From Dichotomicrobium sp964540795 (GTDB lineage: Bacteria > Pseudomonadota > Alphaproteobacteria > Rhizobiales > Rhodomicrobiaceae), in assembly GCA_964540795.1 (NCBI GenBank), contig CAZINX010000006.1:62001-126000 (forward strand): 64,000 nt of DNA. The letters run 5' to 3'. The first letter of the stretch is position 1. Every line of letters begins with the position of its first letter. Shown one piece after another: positions 18,007 to 27,154 of this stretch. Both the position numbers and the translations under genes were made by a program. The notes below the pieces were generated by a model. That model had not been told where the DNA came from, searched no databases, and saw only the letters and a list, made by a program, of their open reading frames with translations.

Positions 18007-18840
18007 ATGGCGAAAACGCTTATCATGGCCGCCGTCAACGGCGCGCGACGAACAAAGGCAGATCATCCCGCGCTTCCCGTGACCGTTGCGGAGATCGCTG
18101 AGGATGTCGCCGCTTGCGCGGAGGCTGGCGCGGCGATGGCGCATGTCCATGCGCGCGATGGCGAAGGGCGGCACGCGCTGTACGTCGCGCTGTACGAGCG
18201 GGCGTTCACGCAGATCGCGGCGCGGGCCGGGCACGATTTCCTCGTCCAGGCGACCACGGAGGCCGCCGGGCGTTACGCGCCGGACGCGCAGATCGCGCTT
18301 GTCAAGGCGCTGCGCCCCGCCGCCGTATCGATCGCGGTGAGCGAGCTGCTGCCGGACCCGACGGATGACGCGGCGCGCACGCGCTTTCGCGAGTTGTGCG
18401 GATGGATGCAGGCCCATGCCGTCTGGCCGCAGTTTATCCTCTATCGCGCGGAAGAGGTGGAGACGCTTATGCGCCTCCACGCCCAGGGGGATATCCCCTT
18501 CATCGAGCCGTTTCTGCTGTTCGTGCTGGGCCGCTACAGCGAGGAGCAGGTGGCGAGCCCGGACGATCTGCCGCCGTTTCTGGAAGCGCTCGGGCGCGCC
18601 AAGGCGACCTGGATGATCTGCGCTTTCGGCCCGCGGGAGCACGCCTGCGCGCAGGCCGCGATCGCGGCGGGCGGGCATGTGCGCGTGGGCTTCGAGAACA
18701 ACCTGTGGCTGCCCGATGGGGGCGTGGCGGGGTCAAATGCCATGCTGGTCGCCCTGGCGGCCAAGGCTGCTCGGGAGAGTGGCCGGGGAATCATGACGCC
18801 GGCCGATGCCGCGGCCTTGCGCGCAGGCCTACTCGGCTGA
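18007..18840 (+). CDS. BKACE-family (3-keto-5-aminohexanoate cleavage-like) protein, divergent active site
   Basis: 277 aa TIM-barrel protein of the beta-keto acid cleavage enzyme family, whose known members exchange a beta-keto acid with acetyl-CoA to give acetoacetate and an acyl-CoA. The metal ligands are present: His46 and His48 in AHVHARD and Glu230 in HVRVGFENN, with Arg226. Compared with Kce, as I recall its numbering, the general acid/base residues are changed: Asn231 replaces Asp, and the PELE-type acidic patch near 142-144 reads QFI. The family assignment is secure but the classical reaction is not. It shares a transcription unit with the aminotransferase and overlaps the convergent TRAP permease by 12 bp. 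Confidence 0.85.
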   Translation: MAKTLIMAAVNGARRTKADHPALPVTVAEIAEDVAACAEAGAAMAHVHARDGEGRHALYVALYERAFTQIAARAGHDFLVQATTEAAGRYAPDAQIALVKALRPAAVSIAVSELLPDPTDDAARTRFRELCGWMQAHAVWPQFILYRAEEVETLMRLHAQGDIPFIEPFLLFVLGRYSEEQVASPDDLPPFLEALGRAKATWMICAFGPREHACAQAAIAAGGHVRVGFENNLWLPDGGVAGSNAMLVALAAKAARESGRGIMTPADAAALRAGLLG

Positions 18841-21243
18841 GGCCGGAGCCGCCGCCTCGTTCGGGTGGCCCTGCGCGCGCAGCCGCCGCCGCTGCCATGC
18901 CACCACCAGCGCCAGGAGCAGCAGCGCCGGGATGAACATCAGCTCCTTCGCAGGTTGACCGGGCACGCTGCGGTCCGCCTGGGTGATGATGTCACCGATT
19001 TCGAGGCCCGCATTCTCGGCGCGGCTCATGAAGCCGGGATCGGTGACGCGGATGTTGCCGTCCCCCGCCTGCTCGACGCTCATCCCCAGTTCGCTCCAGG
19101 TGAGCGGCGCGTCACCTTCGCGCTGGAACACATAGAGCCGGAACCGGTCGCCGTAGGGCGTCTCGCGCGTGATGTGCAGACGCACTTGCTCCGCCGCCAC
19201 CCCCTCGCGCAGCTCCTGAACGGTAAGCTGCTCATAGGGCGGGTAGATGCGGTCCATGAAGAAGCCTGGCCGGAACAGCGCGACAACCACGAGGGCGAGC
19301 GCGATCATCTCCAGCCAGTTCAGCTTCACGAACATGAAACGGAAGGTGATCGAGGTGAAGCACAGGATGGCGATCAGCGACACAGCGACGATCATGAGCG
19401 CGTAAGGAATGCTGTCGATGCCGATCATGATCAGGGTCTGGTTGAAGATGAAGATGAACGGCAGGATCGCCGTGCGCATCGAGTAGATGAATGCCTGGAT
19501 GCCGGTCTGGATCGGGTCTGCGCGCGAGATCGCCGAAGCCGCATAGGCGGCAAGGCCGACGGGCGGCGTCACATCGGCCATAAGCCCGAAATAGAACACG
19601 AACAGATGCACCGCGATCAGCGGCAGAACCAGTCCGGCCGCGCTTCCCAGTTCCACCAGCACAGGGGCCATCAGCGAGGCGACGACCAGATAGTTGGCCG
19701 TGGTCGGCAGGCCCATGCCGAGGATCAGGCAGAGCACGGCCGTCATGAACAGCAGGATATAGACATTGCCGCCCGCGACTGCCTCGACCACGCCGATAAG
19801 CGCGTTGTTCAGCCCGGTTGAGCCGACCGCGCCGACGACGATGCCCGCGCCCGCCACGGCGATGGCAACGGAGATCATGTTCTTCGCGCCCTGGATCAGG
19901 CCGGCGACCACGACCCAGAAGCCATCGGTCAGGCCGGTGACGAAACCGGCCCCCTCGCTGAGCGTGCGGCGGACCTCCTGGGCAACGATCACGGCCATCA
20001 GGAAAATCGTTGAGTAGAAGATCGCCGTGCCGGTGGTCATCCGCTCGACCATCAGGAGCCAGACCAGCAGGACGATCGGCAGCAGGAAGTGCGCGCCGCC
20101 CCAGAAAATTTTCCCGGCGCGCGGAATTTCGGCCTCGGCCATCGGACGCAGGTTCAGCTTCGTCGCTTCCAGATGAACGATGTAGAACAGCCCGATGTAG
20201 GACAGGATGGCGGGCAGGAAGGCGTGGATGACGACGTCGAAATACGAGATGCCGATGAACTCCGCCATGACGAAGGCCGCTGCGCCCATGATCGGCGGCA
20301 TGATCTGTCCGTCGGTGGAGGCGGCGACTTCGATCGCGCCAGCCTTGCGCGCGGGCATCCCTGTGCGCTTCATCACCGGAATGGTGAAGGTGCCGGTCGT
20401 CACCGTGTTGGCGATGGATGAGCCGGAGATCATTCCGGTCATGCCGGAGGCGAGCACGGAGGCCTTGGCCGGTCCGCCGCGATAGCGGCCGACCATCGCG
20501 AAGGCGAGATCGATGAAATACTGCCCCGCGCCGGCGCGGTCCAGCAGCGCGCCGAACAGCACGAACAGGAAGACGAAGCGGGTCGTGACGTCGATAGGAA
20601 TGCCGAAAATCGCCTCGCCCGTGAGCCACTGGTATCCCACCAGCCGGTCGAGGGAGAGGCCGCGATGCGAGATCAGGTCCGGCATCGACTGGCCGAAAAT
20701 GGAGTACACGAGAAAAACGATGGCCACGATGGCCAGCGGGATGCCGATTGCGCGGCGGATCGCTTCGAGCAGCACCACCATGCCGAGGCCGCCGATGATG
20801 ACTTCGACCGGGATCGTCGAGCCGAAAAATTCATACTCCAGCAGCAAGCCGGCCCGCTGCGAAATCGCGTCCCAGTTCCAGAACAGGTAGGATGCGCTGA
20901 AGCCGCCAGCGATCGCGAGCGCGATGTCCAGCCAGCTTGGCGCGCGAATGCCGGCCTTGCGGACCGCGCCGAAGGCGAGGAAGCAAAGCACGAGCGCGAA
21001 GGCGAGATGGATCGAGCGTGCTTCGACCCCGTCGATCTGCCCGAATCGCAGCATGAAAGGCAGCGGCGAGGCAATCCAGAGCTGGAACAGCGACCAGGCG
21101 AGCGCGATGCCGGAAAATGCCCAGGCCCATGCGCCGGCCAGCGTGACCTGTCCGGTGTCCTGGCGCAGCATCTCTTCGGCTGCGTTATCGGACTCGCTGG
21201 CCTCTTGCGCCGACGGAGACGGCTTGCCGCTGTCGTCGCTCAT
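18829..21243 (-). CDS. TRAP transporter fused 4TM/12TM permease (TAXI type)
   Basis: 804 aa inner-membrane protein combining the small (DctQ) and large (DctM) TRAP permease subunits, as is usual for TAXI-type TRAP systems. The N-terminal ~40 residues are polar; membrane helices then run to about residue 650. The DctM core carries GSSIANTVTTGTFTIPVMKRTG and the GLPTTANYLVVASLMAPV segments. The C-terminal 130 residues hold a soluble DUF3394-like domain with a PDZ-like part (MSRAENAGLEIGDIITQ) and one final helix. It is paired with the TAXI solute receptor upstream. Tripartite TRAP transporters import organic acids using a sodium or proton gradient. The nearby aminotransferase and BKACE genes suggest, but do not prove, a carboxylate destined for that pathway. 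Confidence 0.95.
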   Translation of the reverse strand: MSDDSGKPSPSAQEASESDNAAEEMLRQDTGQVTLAGAWAWAFSGIALAWSLFQLWIASPLPFMLRFGQIDGVEARSIHLAFALVLCFLAFGAVRKAGIRAPSWLDIALAIAGGFSASYLFWNWDAISQRAGLLLEYEFFGSTIPVEVIIGGLGMVVLLEAIRRAIGIPLAIVAIVFLVYSIFGQSMPDLISHRGLSLDRLVGYQWLTGEAIFGIPIDVTTRFVFLFVLFGALLDRAGAGQYFIDLAFAMVGRYRGGPAKASVLASGMTGMISGSSIANTVTTGTFTIPVMKRTGMPARKAGAIEVAASTDGQIMPPIMGAAAFVMAEFIGISYFDVVIHAFLPAILSYIGLFYIVHLEATKLNLRPMAEAEIPRAGKIFWGGAHFLLPIVLLVWLLMVERMTTGTAIFYSTIFLMAVIVAQEVRRTLSEGAGFVTGLTDGFWVVVAGLIQGAKNMISVAIAVAGAGIVVGAVGSTGLNNALIGVVEAVAGGNVYILLFMTAVLCLILGMGLPTTANYLVVASLMAPVLVELGSAAGLVLPLIAVHLFVFYFGLMADVTPPVGLAAYAASAISRADPIQTGIQAFIYSMRTAILPFIFIFNQTLIMIGIDSIPYALMIVAVSLIAILCFTSITFRFMFVKLNWLEMIALALVVVALFRPGFFMDRIYPPYEQLTVQELREGVAAEQVRLHITRETPYGDRFRLYVFQREGDAPLTWSELGMSVEQAGDGNIRVTDPGFMSRAENAGLEIGDIITQADRSVPGQPAKELMFIPALLLLALVVAWQRRRLRAQGHPNEAAAPASAE

Positions 21244-21369
21244 CTCATGCTCCGTGCTCGCGCTGTCCTGAAGGGCGTGGGGAAAGGCGAGAAACCGGAG
21301 CGGGGGCTGAGAGGCTGGCGCCCTCTGTCTGTCCCCCGTCTCCTTGTTCAGTCGTGGACAGGCCGGATG

Positions 21370-22374
21370 TTACATCCAGCCTTTTTCCTTGTAGTACTTC
21401 ATCGCGCCGGGATGGAAATCCGCCGAGATGCCCTTCGTCATCATGTTCTCCGGCTCCAGGTTCTCGAAGGCCGGGTGCAGCTTGCGGAAGTCGTCCAGGT
21501 TTTCAAATACCGCGCGCGTAACTTCATACACGACATCTTCCGGGACATCCGCGCTGGTCACGAAGGTGGCCATGACGCCGAAAGTCGTCACGTCCTCGGT
21601 TGTGGTCGAGTATGTGCCCTCCGGGATCGTCGTGAAGGCGTAGAACGGGTTGTCGTCCACCAGCTTCTGCACCGCATCGGTCTGAAGGTCGACAATGTAC
21701 GCGCCGCAGCCGTCAGCCGCCTGGGCCACGCCGGAGTTCGGCACGCCGACCGTATAGCCGTAGGCGTCGATATTGCCGTCGCACAGCGCGCCGGACTGCT
21801 CGGACGAAGTCAGCTCGGTGGTCTGGCCGAACCACGACTCATCGACGCCGTGAGCCTCCATCAGGACCTCGAAGGTGCCGCGCTGACCGGAACCGGGGTT
21901 GCCGATATTGACGCGCTTGCCTTCCAGGTCTTCCCAGCTCTCGATGCCGCTGTCCTCAGCCGCGAGGATCTGGAAGGGCTCGGGATGCACCGAGAATACC
22001 GCGCGCAGTTCGGGGAACGGATTGTCCTCGAAGCGGCTAGTGCCGTTAAAGGCATGATACTGCCAGTCGGACTGGGCGACGCCGAATTCCAGCTCGCCCT
22101 GACGGATGGAGTTGATGTTGTAGATTGAGCCGCCGGTGGACGGCGCGGCGCAACGGATGCCGTGCTGACGGCCGTCCTCGCGGCCCTCCGCGGCTTCCCT
22201 GTGGACCATGCGGCAAATCGCGTTGCCGACGACGAAATACACCCCGGTCGGGCCGCCGGTGCCGATGGAGATGAACTGCTGCTGCGCGTTGGCTGCGCCC
22301 GTCAGCGACAGAGCCGCGGCGGCCGTGAGCGCGCCGGCCACGGACATGGTCCTGGCGAGAGACTTGAAGGTCAT
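21370..22374 (-). CDS. TAXI-family TRAP transporter solute-binding protein
   Basis: 334 aa periplasmic receptor of the TAXI (TRAP-associated extracytoplasmic immunogenic) family. A signal peptide (about residues 1-30, ending GAANA) precedes the family hallmark ISIGTGGPTGVYFVVG. Later segments DDNPFYAFTTIPEGTY and the C-terminal LHPAFENL are also typical. It lies 126 bp upstream of the fused permease on the same strand, forming the complete transporter. The ligand is unknown; TAXI proteins studied so far have been linked to organic acids and glutamate-like compounds. Confidence 0.95.
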   Translation of the reverse strand: MTFKSLARTMSVAGALTAAAALSLTGAANAQQQFISIGTGGPTGVYFVVGNAICRMVHREAAEGREDGRQHGIRCAAPSTGGSIYNINSIRQGELEFGVAQSDWQYHAFNGTSRFEDNPFPELRAVFSVHPEPFQILAAEDSGIESWEDLEGKRVNIGNPGSGQRGTFEVLMEAHGVDESWFGQTTELTSSEQSGALCDGNIDAYGYTVGVPNSGVAQAADGCGAYIVDLQTDAVQKLVDDNPFYAFTTIPEGTYSTTTEDVTTFGVMATFVTSADVPEDVVYEVTRAVFENLDDFRKLHPAFENLEPENMMTKGISADFHPGAMKYYKEKGWM

Positions 22375-22528
22375 GACGTATCACTCCTCCGAAAATGCTG
22401 GAATCTGCTTCCATGCGAATTGAAAATACCCATCGCGGTCGTTAATCGACGCGCTTTGCAGGGCGCGGAGAATGCCCTTGCGTTCGTGGGCGACCATCAC
22501 CTTATGGCTCGCTCTCTCCGCTCGCAAT

Positions 22529-22903
22529 TCATTTGTCCCGGCTCAACCCCTTTTCCGCCAGCTCATTCAGATACTGCTGCCATATCTCGTCGCGCTCCAC
22601 GCCGAGCTTGCGCAGATAGCTCCAGGAGAAGATGCCGGTGTCGTGGCCGTCGCTGAACACCAGCTTCACGGCATAGTTGCCGACCGGATCGATCCGCGTG
22701 ATCGTCACGTTGCGCTTGCCGCCGACGGTCACGCGCTCCGACGGGCTGTGGCCCTGCACCTCGGCGCTCGGGCTGGTTACGCGCAGCATCTCGGCGGTCA
22801 GCGTGTAGCTTGCGTCCGGGAAGGTCACGGTGAGCTGGTTCTTGTCGGGATTGAGCCGGATCTCTTCGGGGTGCGCGGTCGCGGTCTGGTCGTGCTGGGT
22901 CAT
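22529..22903 (-). CDS. DUF971 domain protein
   Basis: 124 aa cytosolic protein of the DUF971 family, equivalent to the N-terminal domain of gamma-butyrobetaine hydroxylases and often found as a stand-alone protein near Mrp/ApbC iron-sulfur genes. Characteristic segments are PEEIRLNPDKNQLTVTF, the ...EMLRVTSPSAEVQGH region, and VGNYAVKLVFSDGHDTGIFSWSYL. I chose the ATG at 22903 with AAGGA seven bases upstream. An in-frame ATG 55 codons earlier would add residues unlike the family. The function is not established. Confidence 0.88.
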   Translation of the reverse strand: MTQHDQTATAHPEEIRLNPDKNQLTVTFPDASYTLTAEMLRVTSPSAEVQGHSPSERVTVGGKRNVTITRIDPVGNYAVKLVFSDGHDTGIFSWSYLRKLGVERDEIWQQYLNELAEKGLSRDK

Positions 22904-23148
22904 GGAAAGGTCCTTGTTGCCTGCCGTGCCGGGGGTGTTCTGCCGAACTGTTGCGGGCGCGTCACGCCACAACCGAAAATAGGCATTCTTGCGCCTGAGA
23001 TATTCACAGTTGCCGTCTTCCAGATTGTGCGGCATGGGCATTCCTGTTAACCGCGGAATGGTATCCATCGCTCGCGTTCAGGTTCAAGCGTACGGGCTAT
23101 GCGTAAGGAAACCATCGGTACCTGTGCAACTGTTCAGAGTGGTGAGTC
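22904..23148. other. Divergent intergenic region, DUF971 gene and small ORF
   Basis: About 245 bp between a minus-strand start and a plus-strand start, presumably holding both promoters. It has no recognisable RNA structure or long repeat, only a weak GTGAG-type ribosome binding site before 23149. Confidence 0.4.
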
Positions 23149-23421
23149 ATGCCGCCAATCCGTTTGTCCGCGTCAGAAGCGTCCTCACTTCGCAAGATCT
23201 CCAGCCGCCCCTGCCTGCAGGAAGAGCTGCCTGAGGATCACTCCGCAAAGCTTTTGAATTATGGGCTGGCCTGTCGCGAGGCCATGGCCGTGCGCATCAC
23301 GCCGCGCGGCCAGGTTGAGCTTCTCGCCAGCAACTTTCAGGTGTCGCTGCCAAGCGCGCGGGCGATCCGGCACAAGCTGCTGGATCGCGGGCTGGCGCGC
23401 CTGCGCCGCGAGCTGGACTGA
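23149..23421 (+). CDS. Small hypothetical protein (90 aa)
   Basis: Unrecognised 90 aa protein, no membrane segment or signal peptide, pI high. The region from about residue 25 reads as a coherent folded domain (EDHSAKLLNYGLACREAMAV, then RITPRGQVELL, ending LLDRGLARLRREL), which is why I keep it. It is flanked by divergent and convergent genes and ends 9 bp before the pssA stop, so it must be transcribed alone. There is no strong ribosome binding site. It may be a lineage-specific small protein; an accidental ORF in GC-rich DNA is the alternative. Confidence 0.5.
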   Translation: MPPIRLSASEASSLRKISSRPCLQEELPEDHSAKLLNYGLACREAMAVRITPRGQVELLASNFQVSLPSARAIRHKLLDRGLARLRRELD

Positions 23422-23430
23422 GCCAATAGC

Positions 23431-24312
23431 CTAGTTGGGTCGGGTTTCGTCGTCCGCACGCATTCCGTTCGGCGGCACGGCTGGCTCGGTCGGCGCGGTC
23501 TTTGGCGCTTCGAATGCGCCCTCCATCTCCCGCCGCGCGGCGAAGCGCCGCCCGGCTATCGGGATTGACGCCAGATAGGCGATAGACCCCGCCAGCAGGC
23601 TCGCATATGGATACGTGGCGAGCACCGCGGCGAAAGTCGCCGCGCCGGCAAATAGCGGCAGCACGTATTTCCGGTCGATGTTGCGGCCAAGCGACTTGCC
23701 CGAGAAGGTCGGCTGCCAGCTTACCAGCAGGCCGGCCATCACGCAGGTGTGGAGGAAGGCGAAGCCGGTCAGAACCGGGCCTTCGGGCGCGCCGATCCCC
23801 GCCGCATAGAACGGCAGCAGCACCACGATCGCGCCGGCCGGGGCTGGCACCCCGGTTGAATAGGCGGTGCGCCAGCGCGGCTGCACTTCATCGAGCTCGG
23901 TGTTGAAGCGGGCCAGCCGTAGCGCCGTGCACAGCGCAAAGATGAGGGCCGCAAGCCAGCCGAGGCTCGGCGCCGCTGCGAATGCCCAGACATAAAGGAT
24001 CACCGCTGGCGCGACGCCGAAATTGACGAAATCCGCGAGGCTGTCCAATTCCGCGCCAAAGCGCGAGGTCGCCTTGAGCATCCGCGCCAGCCGCCCGTCC
24101 AGAGCGTCGAGCACCGCAGCCAGCAGGATCGCTGCAATGGCCAGTTCATAGCGCGCGTCGATCGCCATGCGGATGGCGGTCAGCCCCGCGCACAGCGCCA
24201 GCAGCGTGACGAGGTTGGGAATCAGCGCGCGGACCGGAACCTGCGCGCGGCGCGCCAGAAAGGCCGGCCGCCTGCCGTCTTTGCCGTTGCCCTTGCCCGC
24301 GCCGGCGCTCAA
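23431..24312 (-). CDS. pssA: CDP-diacylglycerol-serine O-phosphatidyltransferase
   Basis: Integral membrane enzyme that makes phosphatidylserine from CDP-diacylglycerol and serine, the first step to phosphatidylethanolamine. The CDP-alcohol phosphotransferase motif (D-x2-D-G-x2-A-R-x8-G-x3-D-x3-D) is complete in DALDGRLARMLKATSRFGAE followed by LDSLAD, around residues 68-93. About eight membrane helices follow, and the C-terminal tail is polar. The start overlaps the psd stop (ATGA), so synthesis and decarboxylation genes are translationally coupled. Confidence 0.96.
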   Translation of the reverse strand: MSAGAGKGNGKDGRRPAFLARRAQVPVRALIPNLVTLLALCAGLTAIRMAIDARYELAIAAILLAAVLDALDGRLARMLKATSRFGAELDSLADFVNFGVAPAVILYVWAFAAAPSLGWLAALIFALCTALRLARFNTELDEVQPRWRTAYSTGVPAPAGAIVVLLPFYAAGIGAPEGPVLTGFAFLHTCVMAGLLVSWQPTFSGKSLGRNIDRKYVLPLFAGAATFAAVLATYPYASLLAGSIAYLASIPIAGRRFAARREMEGAFEAPKTAPTEPAVPPNGMRADDETRPN

Positions 24313-25037
24313 CTCAACCGCACCTCATAGCCTGAAGGCGCGCCCGACAAGTCCATCAGAACCGTCTCGCCGCCCACCATGCGCTGGTTCTCGCCGGCCA
24401 TCATCTTGCGCTCACCCGCGGCGTACACGTCTACCCGGCTGCCAAAGCGGATGATGCCGATGCGCTGACCCGCGCTCAGCGTGTCGCCCTCGCGCACGAA
24501 CGGCACGATCCGCCGGGCCACGTAGCCTGCGATCATCACGACGCCGATCCGCTCGCCGTCCGGCCGCTCGATGACGATGGCCTGGCGCTCGTTCTGCTCG
24601 GAGGCTTCTTCGGACTCGGCGTTCATGAACAGGCCCGGCTCGTGGCGCGAGGAAATCACACGTCCGCCGGCTGGCGCGCGCACCACATGCACGTTGAACA
24701 GCGAGAGGAAGGTGGAGAACACGGTCACCGGCGCTTCGCCGAGTGCTGGCATTTCCGTGGGCGGGGGGCGGCGGCGAATGGCTATCAGCTTGCCGTCCGC
24801 CGGCGCGATCAGCAGGTTTCCTGCGACCGGCGTGGCGCGCTCCGGGTCGCGGAAGAAATACGCCATCGCCAGAGTGACGATCAGGCCGAGCCATCCGAGC
24901 GGCGACCAGATCAGGAACAGAAGCAGGGTGGCAATCGCGCCAATGATGATGAACTTGTAGCCTTCGCGGTGGATCGGGTCGATCGCGCCCACGACGGAAT
25001 CCCAGATGGATTTGTGTGGCGGCTTGGGCTCGCTCAT
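24309..25037 (-). CDS. psd: Phosphatidylserine decarboxylase proenzyme
   Basis: Pyruvoyl enzyme that converts phosphatidylserine to phosphatidylethanolamine. The 242 aa archetype is the short form lacking the long N-terminal region of E. coli Psd. Membrane helices lie near residues 28-64. The autocleavage site is the GS pair in IRFGSRVDVY near residue 202; the Ser becomes the pyruvoyl group. The NVHVVRAPAGG segment contains the conserved His. It lies 36 bp after the ABC exporter gene and overlaps pssA by 4 bp. Confidence 0.96.
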   Translation of the reverse strand: MSEPKPPHKSIWDSVVGAIDPIHREGYKFIIIGAIATLLLFLIWSPLGWLGLIVTLAMAYFFRDPERATPVAGNLLIAPADGKLIAIRRRPPPTEMPALGEAPVTVFSTFLSLFNVHVVRAPAGGRVISSRHEPGLFMNAESEEASEQNERQAIVIERPDGERIGVVMIAGYVARRIVPFVREGDTLSAGQRIGIIRFGSRVDVYAAGERKMMAGENQRMVGGETVLMDLSGAPSGYEVRLS

Positions 25038-25073
25038 TGGTGTTGTCCTTTCCCCCGCAGGGCGACGCGGGCG

Positions 25074-27029
25074 CTATTCCGCCGGCTCGGTATAGAAGGA
25101 GGGCGCGACCTGATCGCCCTCTTCGTCCACCTCGGCCAGCCGCTCACGGGCGGCCTCGGCCTCGCGCTGGCGTCGCCACATGCTGGCGTACAGGCCGTTC
25201 CGCTCCAGAAGGTCAGTATGCCGTCCTTGCTCAACGATTCGGCCATTATCAAGGACAATGATGTTATCCGCGTGAACGATGGTGGACAGGCGGTGCGCGA
25301 TCACCAGCGTCGTGCGGTTCTGCGCCACGCGGTCGAAGGCGTCCTGAATTTCCTTTTCCGTGTGGCTGTCGAGCGCGGAGGTCGCCTCGTCCAGCATCAG
25401 GATCGGCGGGCTTTTCAGGATCGTGCGGGCGATCGCGACCCGCTGTTTTTCGCCGCCCGAAAGCTTCAGGCCGCGCTCGCCAACCATCGACTGGTAGCCG
25501 TCCGGCAGCTCGCGGATGAACCCGTCGATCTGCGCCATCCGCGCGGCTTCCCGGACTTCCGCCTCGGTGGCGTCCGGCCGACCGTAGCGGATGTTGTATT
25601 CGATCGTGTCGTTGAACAGCACCGTGTCCTGCGGGACGATGCCGATCGCCGCGCGCAAGCTCTCCTGCGTCACATCGCGGATGTCCTGTCCGTCGATCAG
25701 GATGCGCCCGCCGCTTACGTCGTAGAAGCGGAACAGCAGGCGCGAGATCGTCGATTTGCCCGCGCCCGTTGGTCCGACGATGGCGACCATCTGCCCGGCC
25801 GGCACCGTGAAATCGACGCCGCGCAGGGTGGGGCGCTTGCCGTCATAGGAGAATTCGACATTCTCGAAGCGGATATTGCCCTCGGGCACGGCAAGCGGCT
25901 TCGCGCCCGGCTTGTCGACGATCTCGGGGTCTTTCTCCATCAGCGCGAACATCGTCTCGATATCCACCAGCCCCTGTTTGATCTCCCGGTACACCATGCC
26001 CATGAAGTTCAGCGGGATGTAGAGCTGGATCAGCAGCGCGTTGATGAGCACGAAATCGCCGACCGTCTGCGTGCCGGCCGCGACGGCGTTCGCCGACATC
26101 AGCATACAGATCGTCAGGCCGATGCTGAAGATGAACGACTGCCCGGCATTGAGCAGGCCAAGCGTGTAAAAGGTGCGGATCGCCGCGTTCTCGTAATTCG
26201 CCATCGAGTTGTCGAAGCGGCGGGACTCCCAGCCTTCGTTGCCGAAGTATTTGACGGTCTCGTAGTTCAGCAGGCTGTCGATCGCCTTGGTGCTGGCATC
26301 GTTGTCCGAGGCGTTCAGCTCGCGCCGGATCGCCATGCGCCACTCGCTGGCCTTGAAGGTGAAGACCGCGTAGACCGCCACGGTGCCCAGAATGACGAGC
26401 GTGTATTCCGGTCCGAAATAGAACGTGAACAACACGCACACGAAGGTCAGTTCCAGCACCGTGGGGACGGAGTTCAGCACGCCCATGCGGATGATGAGCT
26501 CGACCGCCGATCTGCCGCGCTCGATGACGCGGCTCAGACCGCCTGTCCGCCGCTCCAGATGGAAGCGCAGCGACATGCGATGCAGATGCCGGAAGACCTG
26601 GTTGGCCAGCGCGCGCACCGCATTTTGCCCCACGCGGGTGAACAGCACATCGCGGAGCTGGTTGAAGCCGATCATCAGCACGCGCCCGGTGCCGTAGGCG
26701 AGGATCAGCACGATCGGCAGATAGGCGAGCGTTGCCGCGCTGACCTCATCCTCGCCTGTCGCGTTGCCGGTCAGCCAGTCGACCGCGCCCTTGAAGGCGA
26801 ACGGCGTGACGACCGTGACGACCTTGGCGAGCACCAGCGCGATGACGGCCAGCACCACGCGCAGCCGCAGATCGGGCCGGTCTTCCGGCCAGACATAAGG
26901 CGCGAGCGCGCGCAGCACGGACCAGTGGTTGCTGCGCTCGGCAAAAAGGTCCTCACCCGCCTGCGCGGGGGATCTCTGGGCGTAACGTCTCAAACTGAAA
27001 TCCCGTGGGCCCCGGATCGCCAAGGCCAT
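25074..27029 (-). CDS. ABC exporter, Atm1/ABCB7 family
   Basis: 651 aa half-transporter with an N-terminal membrane domain (about residues 55-330, six helices) and a C-terminal ATPase. The coupling-helix segment LLNYETVKYFGNE is typical of the Atm1 group, which exports glutathione-linked sulfur or metal compounds. The ATPase has Walker A GPTGAGKST, Q-loop VPQD, signature LSGGEKQR, Walker B ILMLDEATSALD and H-loop IAHR. It lies just upstream of psd-pssA on the same strand, probably in one operon. Glutathione reductase is encoded elsewhere in the window, consistent with a glutathione-using cell. Confidence 0.93.
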   Translation of the reverse strand: MALAIRGPRDFSLRRYAQRSPAQAGEDLFAERSNHWSVLRALAPYVWPEDRPDLRLRVVLAVIALVLAKVVTVVTPFAFKGAVDWLTGNATGEDEVSAATLAYLPIVLILAYGTGRVLMIGFNQLRDVLFTRVGQNAVRALANQVFRHLHRMSLRFHLERRTGGLSRVIERGRSAVELIIRMGVLNSVPTVLELTFVCVLFTFYFGPEYTLVILGTVAVYAVFTFKASEWRMAIRRELNASDNDASTKAIDSLLNYETVKYFGNEGWESRRFDNSMANYENAAIRTFYTLGLLNAGQSFIFSIGLTICMLMSANAVAAGTQTVGDFVLINALLIQLYIPLNFMGMVYREIKQGLVDIETMFALMEKDPEIVDKPGAKPLAVPEGNIRFENVEFSYDGKRPTLRGVDFTVPAGQMVAIVGPTGAGKSTISRLLFRFYDVSGGRILIDGQDIRDVTQESLRAAIGIVPQDTVLFNDTIEYNIRYGRPDATEAEVREAARMAQIDGFIRELPDGYQSMVGERGLKLSGGEKQRVAIARTILKSPPILMLDEATSALDSHTEKEIQDAFDRVAQNRTTLVIAHRLSTIVHADNIIVLDNGRIVEQGRHTDLLERNGLYASMWRRQREAEAARERLAEVDEEGDQVAPSFYTEPAE

Positions 27030-27154
27030 GCCATGAGCGGCAGCGGGGGCATCGCGCCTTGCCGCGCGGCGAATGATCGGGCCGTTCCCGTTTTGAACAA
27101 TTCAAAACAGATATAGAGGACACGCGGCGCTGACGCAAACCGGGACAGCCTGCG

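Noticed and set aside
17269..18678. 469-codon minus-strand open frame
   Set aside because: It is the shadow of the aminotransferase and BKACE genes; the translation has no recognisable motif.
24642..27116. 824-codon open frame on the plus strand
   Set aside because: It is antisense to psd and the ABC exporter, both with intact family motifs. Its translation is Arg/His/Asp-rich low-complexity sequence typical of a GC-rich shadow frame.
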